Shown in pieces: positions 20,720 to 33,193 of a DNA stretch of 64,000 nucleotides. Position numbers and translations under genes: made by a program. Each line of letters opens with the position of its first letter. Within the stretch, counting starts at the first letter, position 1. The notes beneath the pieces were generated by a model. The model saw nothing but the letters and a program-made list of their open reading frames with translations, made no database searches and was not told where the DNA came from. The stretch comes from Hexactinellida sp. DTS-2022. Lineage: Eukaryota; Porifera; Hexactinellida. Location: assembly GCA_028753945.1 (NCBI GenBank), contig JAPNXP010000012.1:5230501-5294500 (forward strand). Direction: 5' to 3'.

Positions 20720-21577
20720 ATGGAAGAGAACACAGAAAGTACAACACCTACTTTTGACGCCTGTTGGAAAGGAGAGTACGAACAGAACATGTTCATTGAA
20801 ACAGACCTGCGTGCAGACGAGAGTTTGGGGGACCCAATCCACATTGCCGGGAGAGACCCAGAAGACGCCTGTCTCCCGAAATGGGCGCGCAAGAACAAGA
20901 TGCGGTACCTGCAGAACGCCGGCGCCTGGCGAGAGGAGGAGCTGCTGGAGATCTACCGCGAGGGACTCCTGCGACTGAAGGAGCTCTACAAAGCGCAGAG
21001 GCGGCACTTGTGGCTGGAAATGAAGGAAAAACGCAGGAAATTTCTGTTCCAAGTTCTAGAAGCTTCCAACCAGAAGACGCTTACTCCCAGCTTAATGGAG
21101 AGCCTCAGCGCTCCCACGAACCTGCAAGAGTCAGTCATTGAGAAGTACTGCACATTCCATGGGGAGGAAGGATTGGTTGCTAGGAAGAGCATCATCGGAA
21201 TGACAGAATCTTCATTCGAGAAACTGAGTGAAGAGAAGCAGTCTCGCTTAGTAACCAGCAAATCCAAGCCAGCGCCAGGATCCAACCTAGACTACCAGGA
21301 GTACAGCAAGTTCCTGGGACGCATTCAGAACGGGCTGGGCGGGGCACCTGGCCACTCGGACCGCTGTCGAGTTAAGGGGTGTTTGAAACCGCACTTGCCG
21401 CGTACCAACTTCTGTATCTCGCACATCCTGAGAGACACTGAGCAGTGCATGTTTGTGCGCTGTGCTCACGAAGGGACAGAGCCATGCGAGAGTGCCGTGA
21501 GCAAATCTGAAACTCAGACGTACTGTCTCCTGCACAGAGAGATGTCTGATGCCAGCGACCCAACTCAAGTCTCGTAA
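20720..21577 (+). CDS. KANSL2/INO80D-like chromatin-complex subunit with one C3Hc3H-type zinc module
   Basis: Single exon, 285 aa from the ATG at 20720. A helical segment at about 85-120 (YREGLLRLKELYKAQRRHLW, KEKRRKFLF) resembles the Arg/Lys/Tyr-rich helix of KANSL2 and INO80D. Near the C-terminus is the cysteine/histidine module of these proteins: CRVKGCLKPHLPRTNFCISH, followed by C, C, C and a closing CLLH. KANSL2 belongs to the NSL histone-acetyltransferase complex and INO80D to the INO80 remodeller. Those proteins usually have two such modules, while only one is visible here, so the paralogue assignment is open. It lies 205 bp upstream of RPAIN on the same strand. Confidence 0.6.
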   Translation: MEENTESTTPTFDACWKGEYEQNMFIETDLRADESLGDPIHIAGRDPEDACLPKWARKNKMRYLQNAGAWREEELLEIYREGLLRLKELYKAQRRHLWLEMKEKRRKFLFQVLEASNQKTLTPSLMESLSAPTNLQESVIEKYCTFHGEEGLVARKSIIGMTESSFEKLSEEKQSRLVTSKSKPAPGSNLDYQEYSKFLGRIQNGLGGAPGHSDRCRVKGCLKPHLPRTNFCISHILRDTEQCMFVRCAHEGTEPCESAVSKSETQTYCLLHREMSDASDPTQVS

Positions 21578-21782
21578 GAAAGCTGATATTTAATTGAATT
21601 ACCATTGCAACTTATTGAACTGGTTCTACTTATGTAATGTTAGAAATATGATAAGTTATATTATTAATGATAAACTCTTCAAAATCTACAGTTTATAGAA
21701 ATTTGTAAACTGATATAATAAAAGCGGTTATACTATGAACCTAAATTGAATCATATTGCTTAAGGTCTTATTAAGTAGGCTA

Positions 21783-22382
21783 ATGTATAACAACAGTCAA
21801 GAGCGATTGGAATCCTACAAGAACGGTGGGAGACGCGCCGATTGGAAAGACAAATATCGCCAGAAGTGCTTAGACCGGCTAAAGTCTGGCCGTAAGAAGC
21901 TGCAGGAACACTTCAGGGCCTTGTCAGTGACAGACCCGAGTGTGGCCAGTGGCATAGCTAAGGAACTGAGCACTAGCATTGTAGAGGAGCTGCTGACAGA
22001 GACAGAAACAGAGTCGCCAGAGCTGCTAAATGAGCTCTCGGATGAGCTGCAAGCGCTCGTTATGGAGTGGGCACTCTCGCAAGAGATGTGGGAGAACGCC
22101 ATGGAACAGCTGGAGAACAAGGGGCTCATATGTCCGATCTGCAGTCAGGACTACCTCTGCGAGAGAGACACGGTGATCACCTGCGGGTGCGGGCTACAGA
22201 TCGAGAGTGAGGTGATTAACCTCGGACAGTTGGAGAGGAAACTGAACGAAGTTACAAGTAGACACGCCCTTATGGGCTGTGAGGGGAAGCTGGGGTTCAG
22301 TGTGGTTGTAATGGAAGAGATAGGTCTGTCTGTACTGAACATGCAGTGTTCTGTGTGTGGTGTTAACGAACTTATTGTGTGA
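21783..22382 (+). CDS. RPAIN: RPA-interacting protein (RPAIN)
   Basis: Single exon, 199 aa from the ATG at 21783. The N-terminal basic segment (WKDKYRQKCLDRLKSGRKKL) is the importin/RPA-binding signature of RPAIN. The C-terminus carries its zinc-binding domain: CPICSQDYL (about residues 117-125), a CGCG pair and a final MQCSVCG. RPAIN escorts replication protein A into the nucleus for DNA replication and repair. Length fits the family (~220 aa). No intron. Confidence 0.85.
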   Translation: MYNNSQERLESYKNGGRRADWKDKYRQKCLDRLKSGRKKLQEHFRALSVTDPSVASGIAKELSTSIVEELLTETETESPELLNELSDELQALVMEWALSQEMWENAMEQLENKGLICPICSQDYLCERDTVITCGCGLQIESEVINLGQLERKLNEVTSRHALMGCEGKLGFSVVVMEEIGLSVLNMQCSVCGVNELIV

Positions 22383-24101
22383 AAAGCGTAAATATTTATT
22401 TTGAAAACCAAAGTTGATTACTCGTTTACCTGGTTCTATTGACGTAAGATTATTCGTAATTTCTAAAATATTAACTAAGCTTACCTTTTTCTGGACGTTG
22501 TAAAACTGAAGTTGGCCTTCTTTGATAATTCTTGTATTCATCCTGAATGGAATAGTTCTGAGTTCTGAGAAATCAGTCGTAATCAAGTTGCAATTCTATG
22601 AATGAAAATGAATGTTAGTCCGTATGTATTTAATAGTAACCACTGATTTAACCCTGCTCCTATTACAAGCTTTGGGGCATGTGTCTCCGAATACCAAGGA
22701 TTTAAGTTGCTATTCCTACTCCGCCATTTACGAGAATAGTGATTTAGACAAAAACTTTCCAAACTGATGAGACTATATTCTGATTATTATAAAGTTAAAT
22801 AAATGCTTTTCTATAAGAATTACGAACAGATGTGCAACTGGGAAATATTATATATACGGTACGTTTAATAAGCAATAGTTTTGACCTTTTGACTTACAGA
22901 GACTTTCATTGGGAATCTATCAGAAAATTGGCATTTTCATAAACTATAAATATTATTGCATTTTGTATAATTCACTTACTTGATAATTAGATTGTTGTGT
23001 AGCGTCTTGAATCGTAACAGAAGGTTTATTCATGAAATCTTGTTCAACTTGTTTCGTTTTATACCAACAGAGTTTGTCCTACTGCGTCTTTGGCATTCGA
23101 TAATTATCTTATCACTCTTCATAATTAACTATCTGTTGCTGTTGTAAAATTTCTTTATAACCTTTGATTTTCAGAGAAAATTTAACCATTTAGTAATTCA
23201 TTTTGCAATCATTGATATTTGGCTTAATCCAAAACCAACCACGTTTTGTAATCGGATTGCAATATCAACTAATTGCATTCTGATTCTGTCATCAGTTATT
23301 TATTTTGTTAAGTGATTCGTTTCTGTTTAGTAACCACAAGTTAAACCATAATTCGCCCACTAGTAACTTGAATTTGCTAGCAAATATAGAACCAGGTGTG
23401 TTTTATTAGTACACAATTTACTCAGAAATCTACAATGTTTGGTTACCATCTAAGCCTGTTACTTAGTTACTTTAGCTCCACTTCCGGGGCATTCGTATGG
23501 TGGTTCGATGATAAAGTTACACAAGTGTGAAGATCATTCACCTATAAAAAGCTAAAAAATCAGATAATTAATATTTACTTACAATCTACTCCGCTTAATT
23601 TGGAGACTAGTTAATCGAGACGAATGTCTAGGACTCTAGGAGCTAACGTATGATCCCAAACACACTTTACATTGAAGTATTTTCGATTAATCATGACAAA
23701 CTGCTGGAAACAACATGACCATTCTACTTGCACATTAATTCCTAATACTCCTAGATTGCATTTTCGCCATCATTTATTTTGTCAATCTAAACACTGCTTT
23801 GCGAGTTTGCTCTGACGAATTTCTTTGTAGCTTTCATTAGTGGACAAATCATGGATATTACAACAGTATTTAGCTAATACTGAGTAATACTCTTCTATAG
23901 TTAAATTATTAATATTCATAAAACCAACTCAGCCACAATCTTGTTTTCATTCGAAGTATAACACAAAGTATTACATTAGAATACGTGCATCCTCTGTTCT
24001 ATAGATTTATACTGAGCGATATAAAAGTCGGAAATCACAGTCTCTATCAATTTATTTGATTTACAATTTTACAATATTTATAAGTAAGTGATAGGAACCG
24101 A
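22383..24101. other. Intergenic region, no gene seen
   Basis: About 1.7 kb, AT-rich. A pogo-like repeat fragment (ACTCCGCTTAATTTGGAG) lies near 23589. A TATA box (TATAAAAG) at 24020-24027 precedes the FGD gene. No coding potential found. Confidence 0.4.
24020..24027 (+). promoter_or_regulatory. TATA box of FGD-type gene
   Basis: TATAAAAG lies 75-82 bp before the start codon at 24102. Confidence 0.5.
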
Positions 24102-27100
24102 ATGGCAGCGACACAGAGTCCATTAATTCCGAACAGAAGTTCTTCTCCCCTCGCCCTCCCGCCCAAACCCAGCCCCCTAACTAACGGAGCGCTCCCCATT
24201 CTCCAGAGCGACAGCAAGAAACTGCCCCCTATCCCAACCAAGCCCAAGCCCCCCCTCTCCCAGCGGGCCTCCCACCTCCACCAGCGGATCTCCGCGGAAA
24301 GTCGGTTCGACATGGACTCCAGTCCGGACACGTCTCCCCATCCCGTTCTCAGAAACATCCCCATTACAAAGAAGCTCTCTCTCGATTCGGTTATGCCGAT
24401 GAGTACCAACTACGCCCCCCTGTTACCCTTCCAGCTCCCCCTCTCCCCCACCCGCTCCGCTTCAAACCTGTCCGCTAGCGCGCCTCCTATTAAACCCAAA
24501 CCCACCCAGACCCCTCCCTCCCCCTCCCCCCCTCCCTCCCGGCGGGGCAATAGCAACACAGAGGCCCCTGTCCTTCCGATAAAAGCTAGGACGGACTCGC
24601 CACTGGTGGCCCCCAAGCCGCTCTTCCCGCTGGCGCACAAGCTGCCGCACTCCACGCCCGGCGACACAAACTCGGAGGACTCCGGAATATTCATAAGTCC
24701 GGACAAGTCTCTTCCCGAGCTCCCGCCCAAGCTCCCCGCCCGTCCGCAGAAGAGTCACTCCGAGAATCCCCTCAACATTATCGTGGTGCCGCGTAAGGAG
24801 CCCCGGATACAGCACTGGACCACCAACACCTCTGATCTGCCCCCTCCCCTCCCCGAGAAGCTGCCCGGCCCCCCCGCCGACGACAAGACCCGGAGCTCCT
24901 CCGAACCGGACCCCCTGGAGGACAGAACCAAGATATACAGGACTCTGCCTTCCCGCAACACAAAGAAGAAGCGGCCCCATCTGCTGCACCATACGGAGAT
25001 GCTAGTCTCGGGCAATAAGGTAGTGTTACAATAGACACACAGCGAACTCCCGTTATATTGGATATAACGAATACGGTAGAACCTCGTTAGTACGAACACA
25101 GTTAATACGAATTTCCGGATAAAAGACGAACAAATTTTTACTTTCCGTTGGTGTTTGTTCTAACGAAATGGATATTTCCCCCAGAGCACTAGATGCTTAA
25201 TTATTATCCGCTTATAACGAAAAGCCGATTATAACGAAGGAATTTACAGGTCCCAAGCACTTCGTTATAACGAGAGTTGACTGCACATATGATAAGAGTT
25301 AGAGTCATAATCGAATTTTCTAACAATAACTGATTAGCTAGAATGTTAATTAAGGAGTTTGTCCTCTATCCGCTATCCCTAGCTTCTAGCAGATAATTAG
25401 ATTGATAATCCAGTTGAGTAGCTAGAACTACATACTTAGTATTCGGTCCATTTCTTTCACGGAAAAGTATTGTAATAATTATACAGTTTGTACCGAATAT
25501 GTTTCTTTCTCGAAATGAAAACATACTCCCTTTAGCCTTTACAAACTCTATATTTGGTTGTCTACTGTGGAGGACACAGTCACATTATAGGACTTGTTGT
25601 ACTAATGCTCTGCTGTAGGATTTCTAACCGTATTATACAATCTGTGATCTTATTTCTACGAATATAATACACTTGTTTATGGTGCAGTATAGTATACTCA
25701 AGCATTTATAGCAGTTTTAGTTATTCAATTCCTGTTAAGTATGAACACACTATCTGTACTACTGCTTTAACGAATAATGAATAATTTACTATTGCCTCCA
25801 TTTTTCCGAAATTTTCCTAACTTGAAGTTTGTCTCTTCTTCAGCCTACCACGCCTCCTCCGGTATGCAAGGCCCAGTCGCCGCGACCAGCTGACAGCCTA
25901 AACGCTAATCTCCTACAGGTGCACGGGAGGTTTGAGAGGTCGCACAGCTTCGATTCTCTGGACAGTGCTGGCTCCGGAAACTTCACAGATTCTTCTGCTC
26001 GAAATGTTAATGCGAACAGTGGAGCCCACTCGAGGAATAAATCCAATGCTTCAAACATTCAAGAGTTAGTTCTATTCTTCGCCTGTGAACTTTGTTATAA
26101 CGACGTCGGATAAAACGAAATATAACTAAGTTTTACGTATACTATTATGAAGTTTTATGCTGATTTTAATCAGTTTTTAACTAACTCCGCTTATAATGAA
26201 GCGAAGTTAACTAAGGGGCACTTGGACTTCATTATAACGGGATTTCCCTGTAGTAAGGTTTGGACAAACTATGCTTGTTATAGGCGAATTATGGAGGAAC
26301 TTAATTATAATCAAGTTATTGTTTAAGAGGAATCCTGCTAATTTTCTATTTTCTATCCGTACTCTCATAATTTTTTAACAGTTCTAATTAAACTCTTGCA
26401 TCAAGCAAATATCATTACGATATTGCAGAGTCATTTGTGTCCTAAAATAGTTATTAATATTATTAATATATTAAGTAATGTAAAGAATCTGCTTAACTCA
26501 TGGAACAGCTAAACTCTATTCAATTAATTCCATCACAAAGAGTTTACAAATGAGATAACTATTACCGGCTCAGCTCCCTATTAAGAATGCTAATAGGATA
26601 CTTACTTGCGTCTTGCGTACATCATTGTTGTTATATAACTGTTGTCCCATCTCTGACCCTCGAAACAAACTTGTGTTAGTATAAATAAGATTATATCAAA
26701 AAGTGTTTATTTATTTGTTGACTGTTCAAAATGATATCTTGCATTTCTTTCAGATTTTCTCGCAGGTATTTATTCGTTTTATATTTGTACAGTTAGGTCT
26801 GCTTTATATGAAGTTTTTTTTAATTATGAACAAGCCCTATGGTCCCAATTTAACAACTTACATAGGGTTTGTATTAAGTTGAGTTCGCTTATTATGAAGT
26901 CTCTCTATTATTAACACAATTTTTGATCCCTTGAATGTTCATAATAAAAGAACCTGACTGTATTATTATACTATATTTCCCAGGGCTAAGACGGGTAAGA
27001 TGAAGCGGGCCCTACTGAGGGCACTGGGAGTCACTAAGAAGGACAGCAATTCGGAAACTGACCCCTCCAGCAGTCTCCCCGTCAGTCTAAGCAACCCCGC

Positions 27101-30100
27101 TATTAACACCGCCGCGCCGGAATTAGCCTCGATGCAGTCTGTTCCGGCAAGAGTGTCCCGCGCCCTCAACATGGGGCTCTCAAAGGATGACTCGTTTGTG
27201 TTTGAGAATGTCAGCGACACGGAGACTGAGTCGCGAGCAGAGATAGCAAAGCTAAGCTACGACTCTGCCAACCAACTCACGCACCCGCCCCCAGACACGG
27301 GACACTCTCCTCTCAGACACAAACGCTCCAAATCCCCCAGCAAGCGTTCCATCAGCTCCCAGCCCCCCTCCACGCCCACGCACTTCCAGTTCTCAGACTT
27401 CCCGTACGTGTTCGAGAACGCAGACTCCGATTCGGACTCCAACTCGGACGTGGAGGCATTCGACGACTTTGACGACATTCTTAACGACTCGGATAACGAA
27501 ATGACGGAGGAGCAGGTCAACAAAGCGAAGCTGCGCACCATAGCGCGCGCTGCCTCTGGCGCTAAGCTCAGCAAGTGCTACTACGTGGCCAAGGAGCTGC
27601 TCTCCACCGAGGAGACATACGTCAGGAAACTTAAACTGCTGCATGTGGACTTCTCCCACGCGCTGGAAGAGGCAGGGACCAGGAATGGGAAGGTGAGGGA
27701 TATCCATAGTGTTTTCTTGAATATACAGTCGAAACCGGTTTATTCTAACTCGGGTTATTCTAACTACATATTAGTAATGGAATCTTTTGTAAGAAATTCC
27801 AACTATACTGTATTTTTCATCAGTTTTTTCTAACTATCGGTTTTTTCTTACTATTTTTATCTGAAAAGAAATGGTTAGAAAAACCGGTTTCAACTGTATT
27901 ACGTTTCTCTTGAATATAATACGTGTGATTAACTTAAAACTTGTGTTATAGGTTATTGTTCCAGACGATACTCTGAAGAAAATATTCTCAAACCTCCCAG
28001 AGCTCTACCAGATAAACTCGGTATTCAGGGACGAGCTAAAGAAGCGACTCGACACCTGGAACAACCTGTCTCCCGAAAATCAGAATATCGGAGACATTAT
28101 GAAGAAACACGCGCACTTCTTCAAGGCCTACTCCCCATTCATTTCTAACTTTGACAGCGCGCTGAAGATGCTAGACGAGCTGTCTAAGAAGAACAGCTGT
28201 TTCTGCAGCTTCCTGTATTCCTTCCAGACTCTCCCCACCTGCGGGAGCCTCCCGATCTCGGCGCATCTGCTGGACATAGTGCAGCGCATCCCCCGATACA
28301 AGCTGCTGCTGGAGCAGTACATAAAACACCTGCCCGAGACCTCAGGGGACAGGGAGGACTCCCAAAAGGCACTCACACTCATAACAGAGGTATTGATTAG
28401 TTTAGAGTTATATTGTGAGTCCTGTTGCACTTATCCAAATCAATGCCATACTCGAAATGCATTTATAAACCCATTATACGTTTAAACTCCGGAGTTTATA
28501 GTGCTTATAGCGATGAAAGTGTTTGATCTTTATCAAGAGTTCAACTCTGCATGTTATATTTCGAATCAAGTAGGATCTATTTACTTTCCAAAATCCATGA
28601 TATATGGATTTTGGGATTGAATTCTGTCGAATATCCGAATCCATTCGAAAACCCATAATCCGTACGGTCTGGTAGATAAGTTTAAGTGCTACGATAATTA
28701 TCCGTTGTACTATAGGTGGCTGTTCACGTGAATGAGAACCTACGCATGATGGACAACTTCAACAAGATGATTGAGGTTCTTAACAAGATAGACGGAGACG
28801 TAGACAACCTTATCGTGCCGTCTCGGCAGTTTATAAAAGGTGGGGAGCTCAAGAAAGTCTGCAGAAAGGGCCTCCAAGTCAGAGCCTTCTTTCTCTTCAC
28901 AGACATGTTGCTGCACACCAGTCCGGGCACCGGATCTTGTAAGTTCTCACTTTATATATTCATATTATTATTATAAGATATACACATATTAGTCAATACA
29001 CATGCCAGTAATCAGTGCTATACTAAAACACACGTAATATAAAAACCAATATTCCGAGGTTGTCACAAGGCCAATTAGTTAACACTTTCACTACGTCCCA
29101 TCTCCTGTTGCTTTCGTTTCAGCTTCTCGGCTTCCACTCGCTTTAGCTTGGGCCAGAAGAACCACAGGTAGCCAGCTAGGATTATCACGAACAAACAACT
29201 GTCGAAGTAGAATAGGTAGATATAGTCCAAGTCCTGAGAATCCCCTGCTGCTGTGGAGTTTAACGAGACTTCGCACTTGCTTATGCTACGGAACTTCGGG
29301 TCAGGGGGCCGACCGAAAAAGGGCGCTACGAATGTGATCGCTGCGCCCATGAACTGTACGCTGGTCCATAGGATTCCGCTGCAGGTCCCCTCGGCCACTG
29401 GGTAGGTGATCTCAATCGCGAGCTCGCTGAACACAGGCATTAGCGTCAGTGCGAAGAACCCGAATACTACGAACGAGCTAGCGATTAGCCAGGGCTGGTC
29501 TGGGATTCTGAATACCTCCATTAAGAAGATTGAGGCAAGCACTGTAATAACCATAACGCCCTTTGATACCTCGTCGAACCGTTTGGTCCTGTCGACTATA
29601 AACCCAAAAATGAGAGCCCCTATCAGGCCTGAGAATATCATGCTTGCCCCCAAGACCCCCGCGTACCACTCGGAGTAGCCGAACGGACACAGGAACTGCG
29701 GGGTCAGGGCCAGAAACGCGTTGAAGATTCCGGCTGCGACCGACCATACGGCACAGAGGAACAGGAACTGCCAGTTCCTAACCAGCAGCTTCAGCCCCTC
29801 CCAGGTCTTCTTGCCCTCCTCGGAGGAGGGGGAGGGGGGGAAGGGGGGCTTCCTCTTGCAGTTCCCGAGCACCGCCATTAGCAAGCCGATAAGAGCGGGA
29901 ACAGCTGTTATGCCCAGCAGTATGGGCAGCCTCTCTGTGGAGCTGACTACGCTGGGGGCTATCAGCATGGAGGCGCCGATCCCGACCACGTTGCTGAGAC
30001 TGGTAATGGTGTTAGCGACCACGCGCTCCCCGTCTGAGAACCAGACCGCGGCCACCTTAGGCGGCGCGAACAGAAAGTAGGATTGCGAAATCGCGATTGT

Positions 30101-32083
30101 GAACTGAGCCAGCATGGCACACGCGAAACCTAGATACTGTATGTCCACTTTGTCTGGGACTAAGAAAACCGAGAGAATCCTGATGAGCGTCCCAATAAAG
30201 TTTAGAATTGATCCTATCCAGACTGCCTCTCTCAAGCTGAGGGAGTCCAGCACGAACATGGCGAAGGGGGACCCCAGTATCGACCCGATAAAGAATATTA
30301 TCGTCAGATAGTTTATGTCCGTTATCGATACTCCGTAGAAATCAGCTGCGTATTTAACTATCGATGCGTAGGTTAGCCAGTTGAGTCCGTTGCTGAAAGC
30401 GAGCATTGAGAAAGTGGCTAGCACGAACCATCTCCATTTATGCGTCTTGTACTGGGTCACTGGATTGGTGTCCTTGTCATCTATTATTCTTACATTATCT
30501 GCCATTTTGCTACTCGTCTCGTTGAATGGAATAAGCCAGTGCTCTATGTACTAATATTATTGTTGGATAACATAATAATGAATTATCAATCTAATTCATT
30601 CTTATATATTAAATATGGGAATACTTATTCTAGTAGACCACAATTTTTTATACATTACTAAAATCTAAAATTACAGCTGTGCTGACAACATTTTCTTTTG
30701 GACACATTATATTTCGTGGTTTACTGATAGTGTATCTTAGTCATTTTAAATCTGTTCTGTGGAGAGGATACGGACTAAAAATATACCAAAGTAATGAGAT
30801 TAGAATTGGGCCAATATACTAAAGTATAGTTTGCATAGTAAAGAGAGCCAAATTACTTGCATATTTAATGACAATTTAAAAACTGAGAAAAATTAACTTT
30901 TATGATTACTATGAGGTGGGCTCTATAGAGCTGTATGAGTATTCTACTGCTTCTATTAATATTATCTCCAGCTAACTACAATCTGCACACACGCATCCCT
31001 CTGGCAGGAATGAAGGTGTCAGACCTGGAGGAGGGCGAGGACCTCAGCGAGAACGATCCCCTCAAACACGGATTCAAGATAATAAGCGCAATTCGCTCCT
31101 TCGTCGTGGTGGCAGCCAGCCGGGAGGAGAAAGAGGAGTGGCTGTCTGTCCTCAACAAGGCTCTCTTGGAGCTGCAGGATAAGATGATCTCGCACGCTAA
31201 GACCAACAACAGAACGAGTATATTCGTGGAGCCGGCCCTGCTTGGTTACTCCGAAGCACCTCTAGGTACTTACATAGCATATAGCTAGTATATAGATCGG
31301 TTATTCGGTTATTGACACTTGTCATTGCAGGGTCCCTCGCTCCCGTTTGGATCCCAGACGACAGCGTGAGCATGTGCATGATGTGCTACAACAACTTCAC
31401 ATTCGCGAGGAGGCGGCACCACTGTCGCGTGTGCGGTAAGATCCTCTGTGGGTCCTGCTCGGACTTCAAGGCAGCGATTAAGTACCTCGAGAACAAGCAG
31501 GCCCGCTGCTGTCTCAACTGCTACGAACAGCTGACCGGCGGGGAGGCAGGCCCCTCGACCCCAGCTGCTGTGGACCTGGATCCGGTCTGCAGCATTAGTG
31601 AGACCCCCAATACCTCTGACAACGCTAACAGGAAACAAAAGCGGTAAGACACAATAAGATATCCCAATTAGTTACAATACAGTAATTTCGCTCTATTATT
31701 CTACTTATCTAATAGTCCATTTCCTAATATACTGCTGTGTAAGTTATTTCCATAGCCTCGTTAGTCTCTAATAGTCCACTTGGGATCCCTTGCCTGTTGG
31801 ACTACAGGAGAACAGACCGTAGCAGTTTATTTATTCCTCCTCTCTCCTGCCAGGACTCGTCTGCGGAAGGAGCGTAGCCTGGTGCCCGCACACCTGATAC
31901 AGGTAACCTCCGAGGTGGACTACACGATGAGAGGGAATCTGGAGTACAGCGACAACAGCTCTAGCAAGTTCAAGAACTCCCGCTGGGTTATACTGCAGGA
32001 CGCCGTCCTATTCATATACAAGAAGAGAGAAGACGCGGCCGCCATGCTAACTGTGCCCATTCTCGGATACGAGGTAAACTTGT

Positions 32084-32181
<98 letters not shown>

Positions 32182-32759
32182 ATACATACAGACAGACAGA
32201 CATACAGACAGACAGACAAACAAACAAAAGAACAAACAAACGAACAAACAGACAAACAAACACAACCAATAAACTAATAACAAACAAACAAATAACATAA
32301 GTGTGATAACTTATATAGCTCGATGCTATATCCAATACCGTGTTTGCACTGCGCCACAAGAATGTGCAGAATCGCTTCTTCAGAGCAGAGAACAAGGAGT
32401 CAGCTGACAAGTGGCGGAAGGTGCTGGCTAAGGTGCTAAGCGGGAATGTGGACTTCCTAGCTACGGAGAGCAGCACTACCAGTCTGCCAGACACACAAAC
32501 CAGTCTCATGCGAACTCGCAGCGCCACTACGGGCCAGGTGCACGCCACTGAACACGGAGAGAGTGCCCGCAACCTGCAGACACAATCCACCACCTATCCC
32601 AACAAGTGCTACTCAGACGAAGTGACCAGCCAGAGTGTGGACATGAGCAAGATGTCCGCGCCGATCAGTTCCGCCATAGAGTACAGCTCCGAGACAGAGC
32701 CTGGGGAGGACCTGACCGAGACGATAAAGGAACAGTCCTCTCTCGAATGTAAAGATTAA
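24102..32759 (+). CDS. FGD: FGD-type RhoGEF (DH-PH-FYVE-PH), nine exons
   Basis: Exons: 24102-25019, 25844-26064, 26984-27692, 27952-28389, 28716-28938, 30972-31265, 31331-31643, 31854-32073, 32319-32759. Every junction is GT..AG and phases agree; the sum is 3777 nt, 1258 aa. Exons 1-2 encode a long proline/serine-rich N-terminus with many SH3-type PxxP motifs. The DH domain spans exons 3-4 (YYVAKELLSTEETYVRKL; LLDIVQRIPRYKLLLEQYIK), the first PH exons 5-6, the FYVE zinc finger exon 7 (RRRHHCRVCG with eight Cys/His ligands) and the second PH exons 8-9 (NRFFRAENKESADKWRKVL). This order defines the FGD family, Cdc42 exchange factors that bind phosphoinositides and shape actin. Intron 5 (2.0 kb) contains an SLC49A3-like gene on the other strand; other introns carry MITEs or a microsatellite. 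Confidence 0.93.
25040..25283. repeat. Nested pogo-like MITEs in FGD intron 1
   Basis: Outer ends CAGCGAACTCCCGTTATAT and (reverse complement) CAGTCAACTCTCGTTATAAC are inverted repeats. A second unit starting GGTAGAACCTCGTTAGTACG appears inserted inside. The flanking TA is degraded, so boundaries are approximate. Confidence 0.55.
26082..26255. repeat. MITE next to the donor site of FGD exon 2
   Basis: CTGTGAACTTTGTTATAACG on the left pairs with CGTTATAATGAAGTCC-like sequence ending CCCTGTA on the right. The left end starts less than 20 bp after the splice donor at 26065. Boundaries are approximate. Confidence 0.45.
26790..26960. repeat. 171-bp MITE in FGD intron 2
   Basis: Terminal inverted repeats CAGTTAGGTCTGCTTTATAT / CAGTCAGGTTCTTTTATTAT, flanked by TA on both sides (26788-26789, 26961-26962), as left by Tc1/mariner/pogo transposases. 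No coding frame. Confidence 0.8.
27726..27896. repeat. 171-bp MITE in FGD intron 3
   Basis: Ends CAGTCGAAACCGGTTTATTC and (reverse complement) CAGTTGAAACCGGTTTTTCT, flanked by TA at 27724-27725 and 27897-27898. The host intron is 259 bp, so 88 bp remain without it. Confidence 0.88.
29075..30505 (-). CDS. SLC49A3/MFSD7-like major-facilitator transporter, nested in FGD intron 5
   Basis: Intronless, 476 aa, with about 12 membrane segments. Family motifs of SLC49: ILDSLxLR-type segment (FVLDSLSLREAVWIGS, ~93-108), FAPPKVAAVWFSDGER (~147-162), FIVDRTKRF (~281-289) after the sixth helix, and ELAIEITYPVAEGTCSG (~345-361). These match SLC49A3 (MFSD7) better than FLVCR1/2, especially VDRTKxF. SLC49 members move haem, choline or related metabolites; the substrate here is unknown. 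The whole gene sits between FGD exons 5 (ends 28938) and 6 (starts 30972) in antisense orientation, and its stop is only ~135 bp from exon 5. Confidence 0.82.
   Translation of the reverse strand: MADNVRIIDDKDTNPVTQYKTHKWRWFVLATFSMLAFSNGLNWLTYASIVKYAADFYGVSITDINYLTIIFFIGSILGSPFAMFVLDSLSLREAVWIGSILNFIGTLIRILSVFLVPDKVDIQYLGFACAMLAQFTIAISQSYFLFAPPKVAAVWFSDGERVVANTITSLSNVVGIGASMLIAPSVVSSTERLPILLGITAVPALIGLLMAVLGNCKRKPPFPPSPSSEEGKKTWEGLKLLVRNWQFLFLCAVWSVAAGIFNAFLALTPQFLCPFGYSEWYAGVLGASMIFSGLIGALIFGFIVDRTKRFDEVSKGVMVITVLASIFLMEVFRIPDQPWLIASSFVVFGFFALTLMPVFSELAIEITYPVAEGTCSGILWTSVQFMGAAITFVAPFFGRPPDPKFRSISKCEVSLNSTAAGDSQDLDYIYLFYFDSCLFVIILAGYLWFFWPKLKRVEAEKLKRKQQEMGRSESVN
32085..32297. repeat. (CTAA)n microsatellite and related tetranucleotides in FGD intron 8
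   Basis: About 24 uninterrupted CTAA units (32085-32180), then shorter CATA, GACA and AACA runs to ~32297. It fills most of the 245-bp intron and ends about 20 bp before the acceptor of exon 9. Confidence 0.97.
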
Positions 32760-33193
32760 TTTTAACTGTCACTTCTTGTGTTTTATAAAGTCGAAGAAGA
32801 CCATTTTATACATTTTGTAATGTATCATATTCTGTTTGTATTGGTGTGGATTTTATTTCTTTAATTCTTTTTTTGAATCTACCATCCAAGCTGAATTGTA
32901 TACTGGTTTATATGTATTTTCATGAATGGATTGTTTGTGTTATGTTGTAATAGAAAGAAAGGGCTTTCAATGTATCGATAGTAGACTCGCGTTTTAATTT
33001 AATAAATAAATTTTGATTAATTATTTGATTAATTATTAGAACACGTTTATGAGTACAAGATTTAATTACCCTAGCCTATACAAATGCATGCAAGTGACTC
33101 TGGTTAATTAATACGAACAAATTCGACGGTCCCCTGGTGACAATTTGCTATAAGTAAGGAATACTATTGAGTAGTTAGATATTTGCTTTTCCA
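32760..33193. repeat. Spacer with pogo-like repeat remnant
   Basis: Short spacer between the FGD stop and TDRD9 start. Bases ~32977-33145 look like a MITE: a TAGTAGACTCGCG end and an inner block (CCTATACAAATGCATGCAAG, then CGGTCCCCTGGTG) that recurs at about 62867-62925 in BRG1 intron 2. Confidence 0.6.
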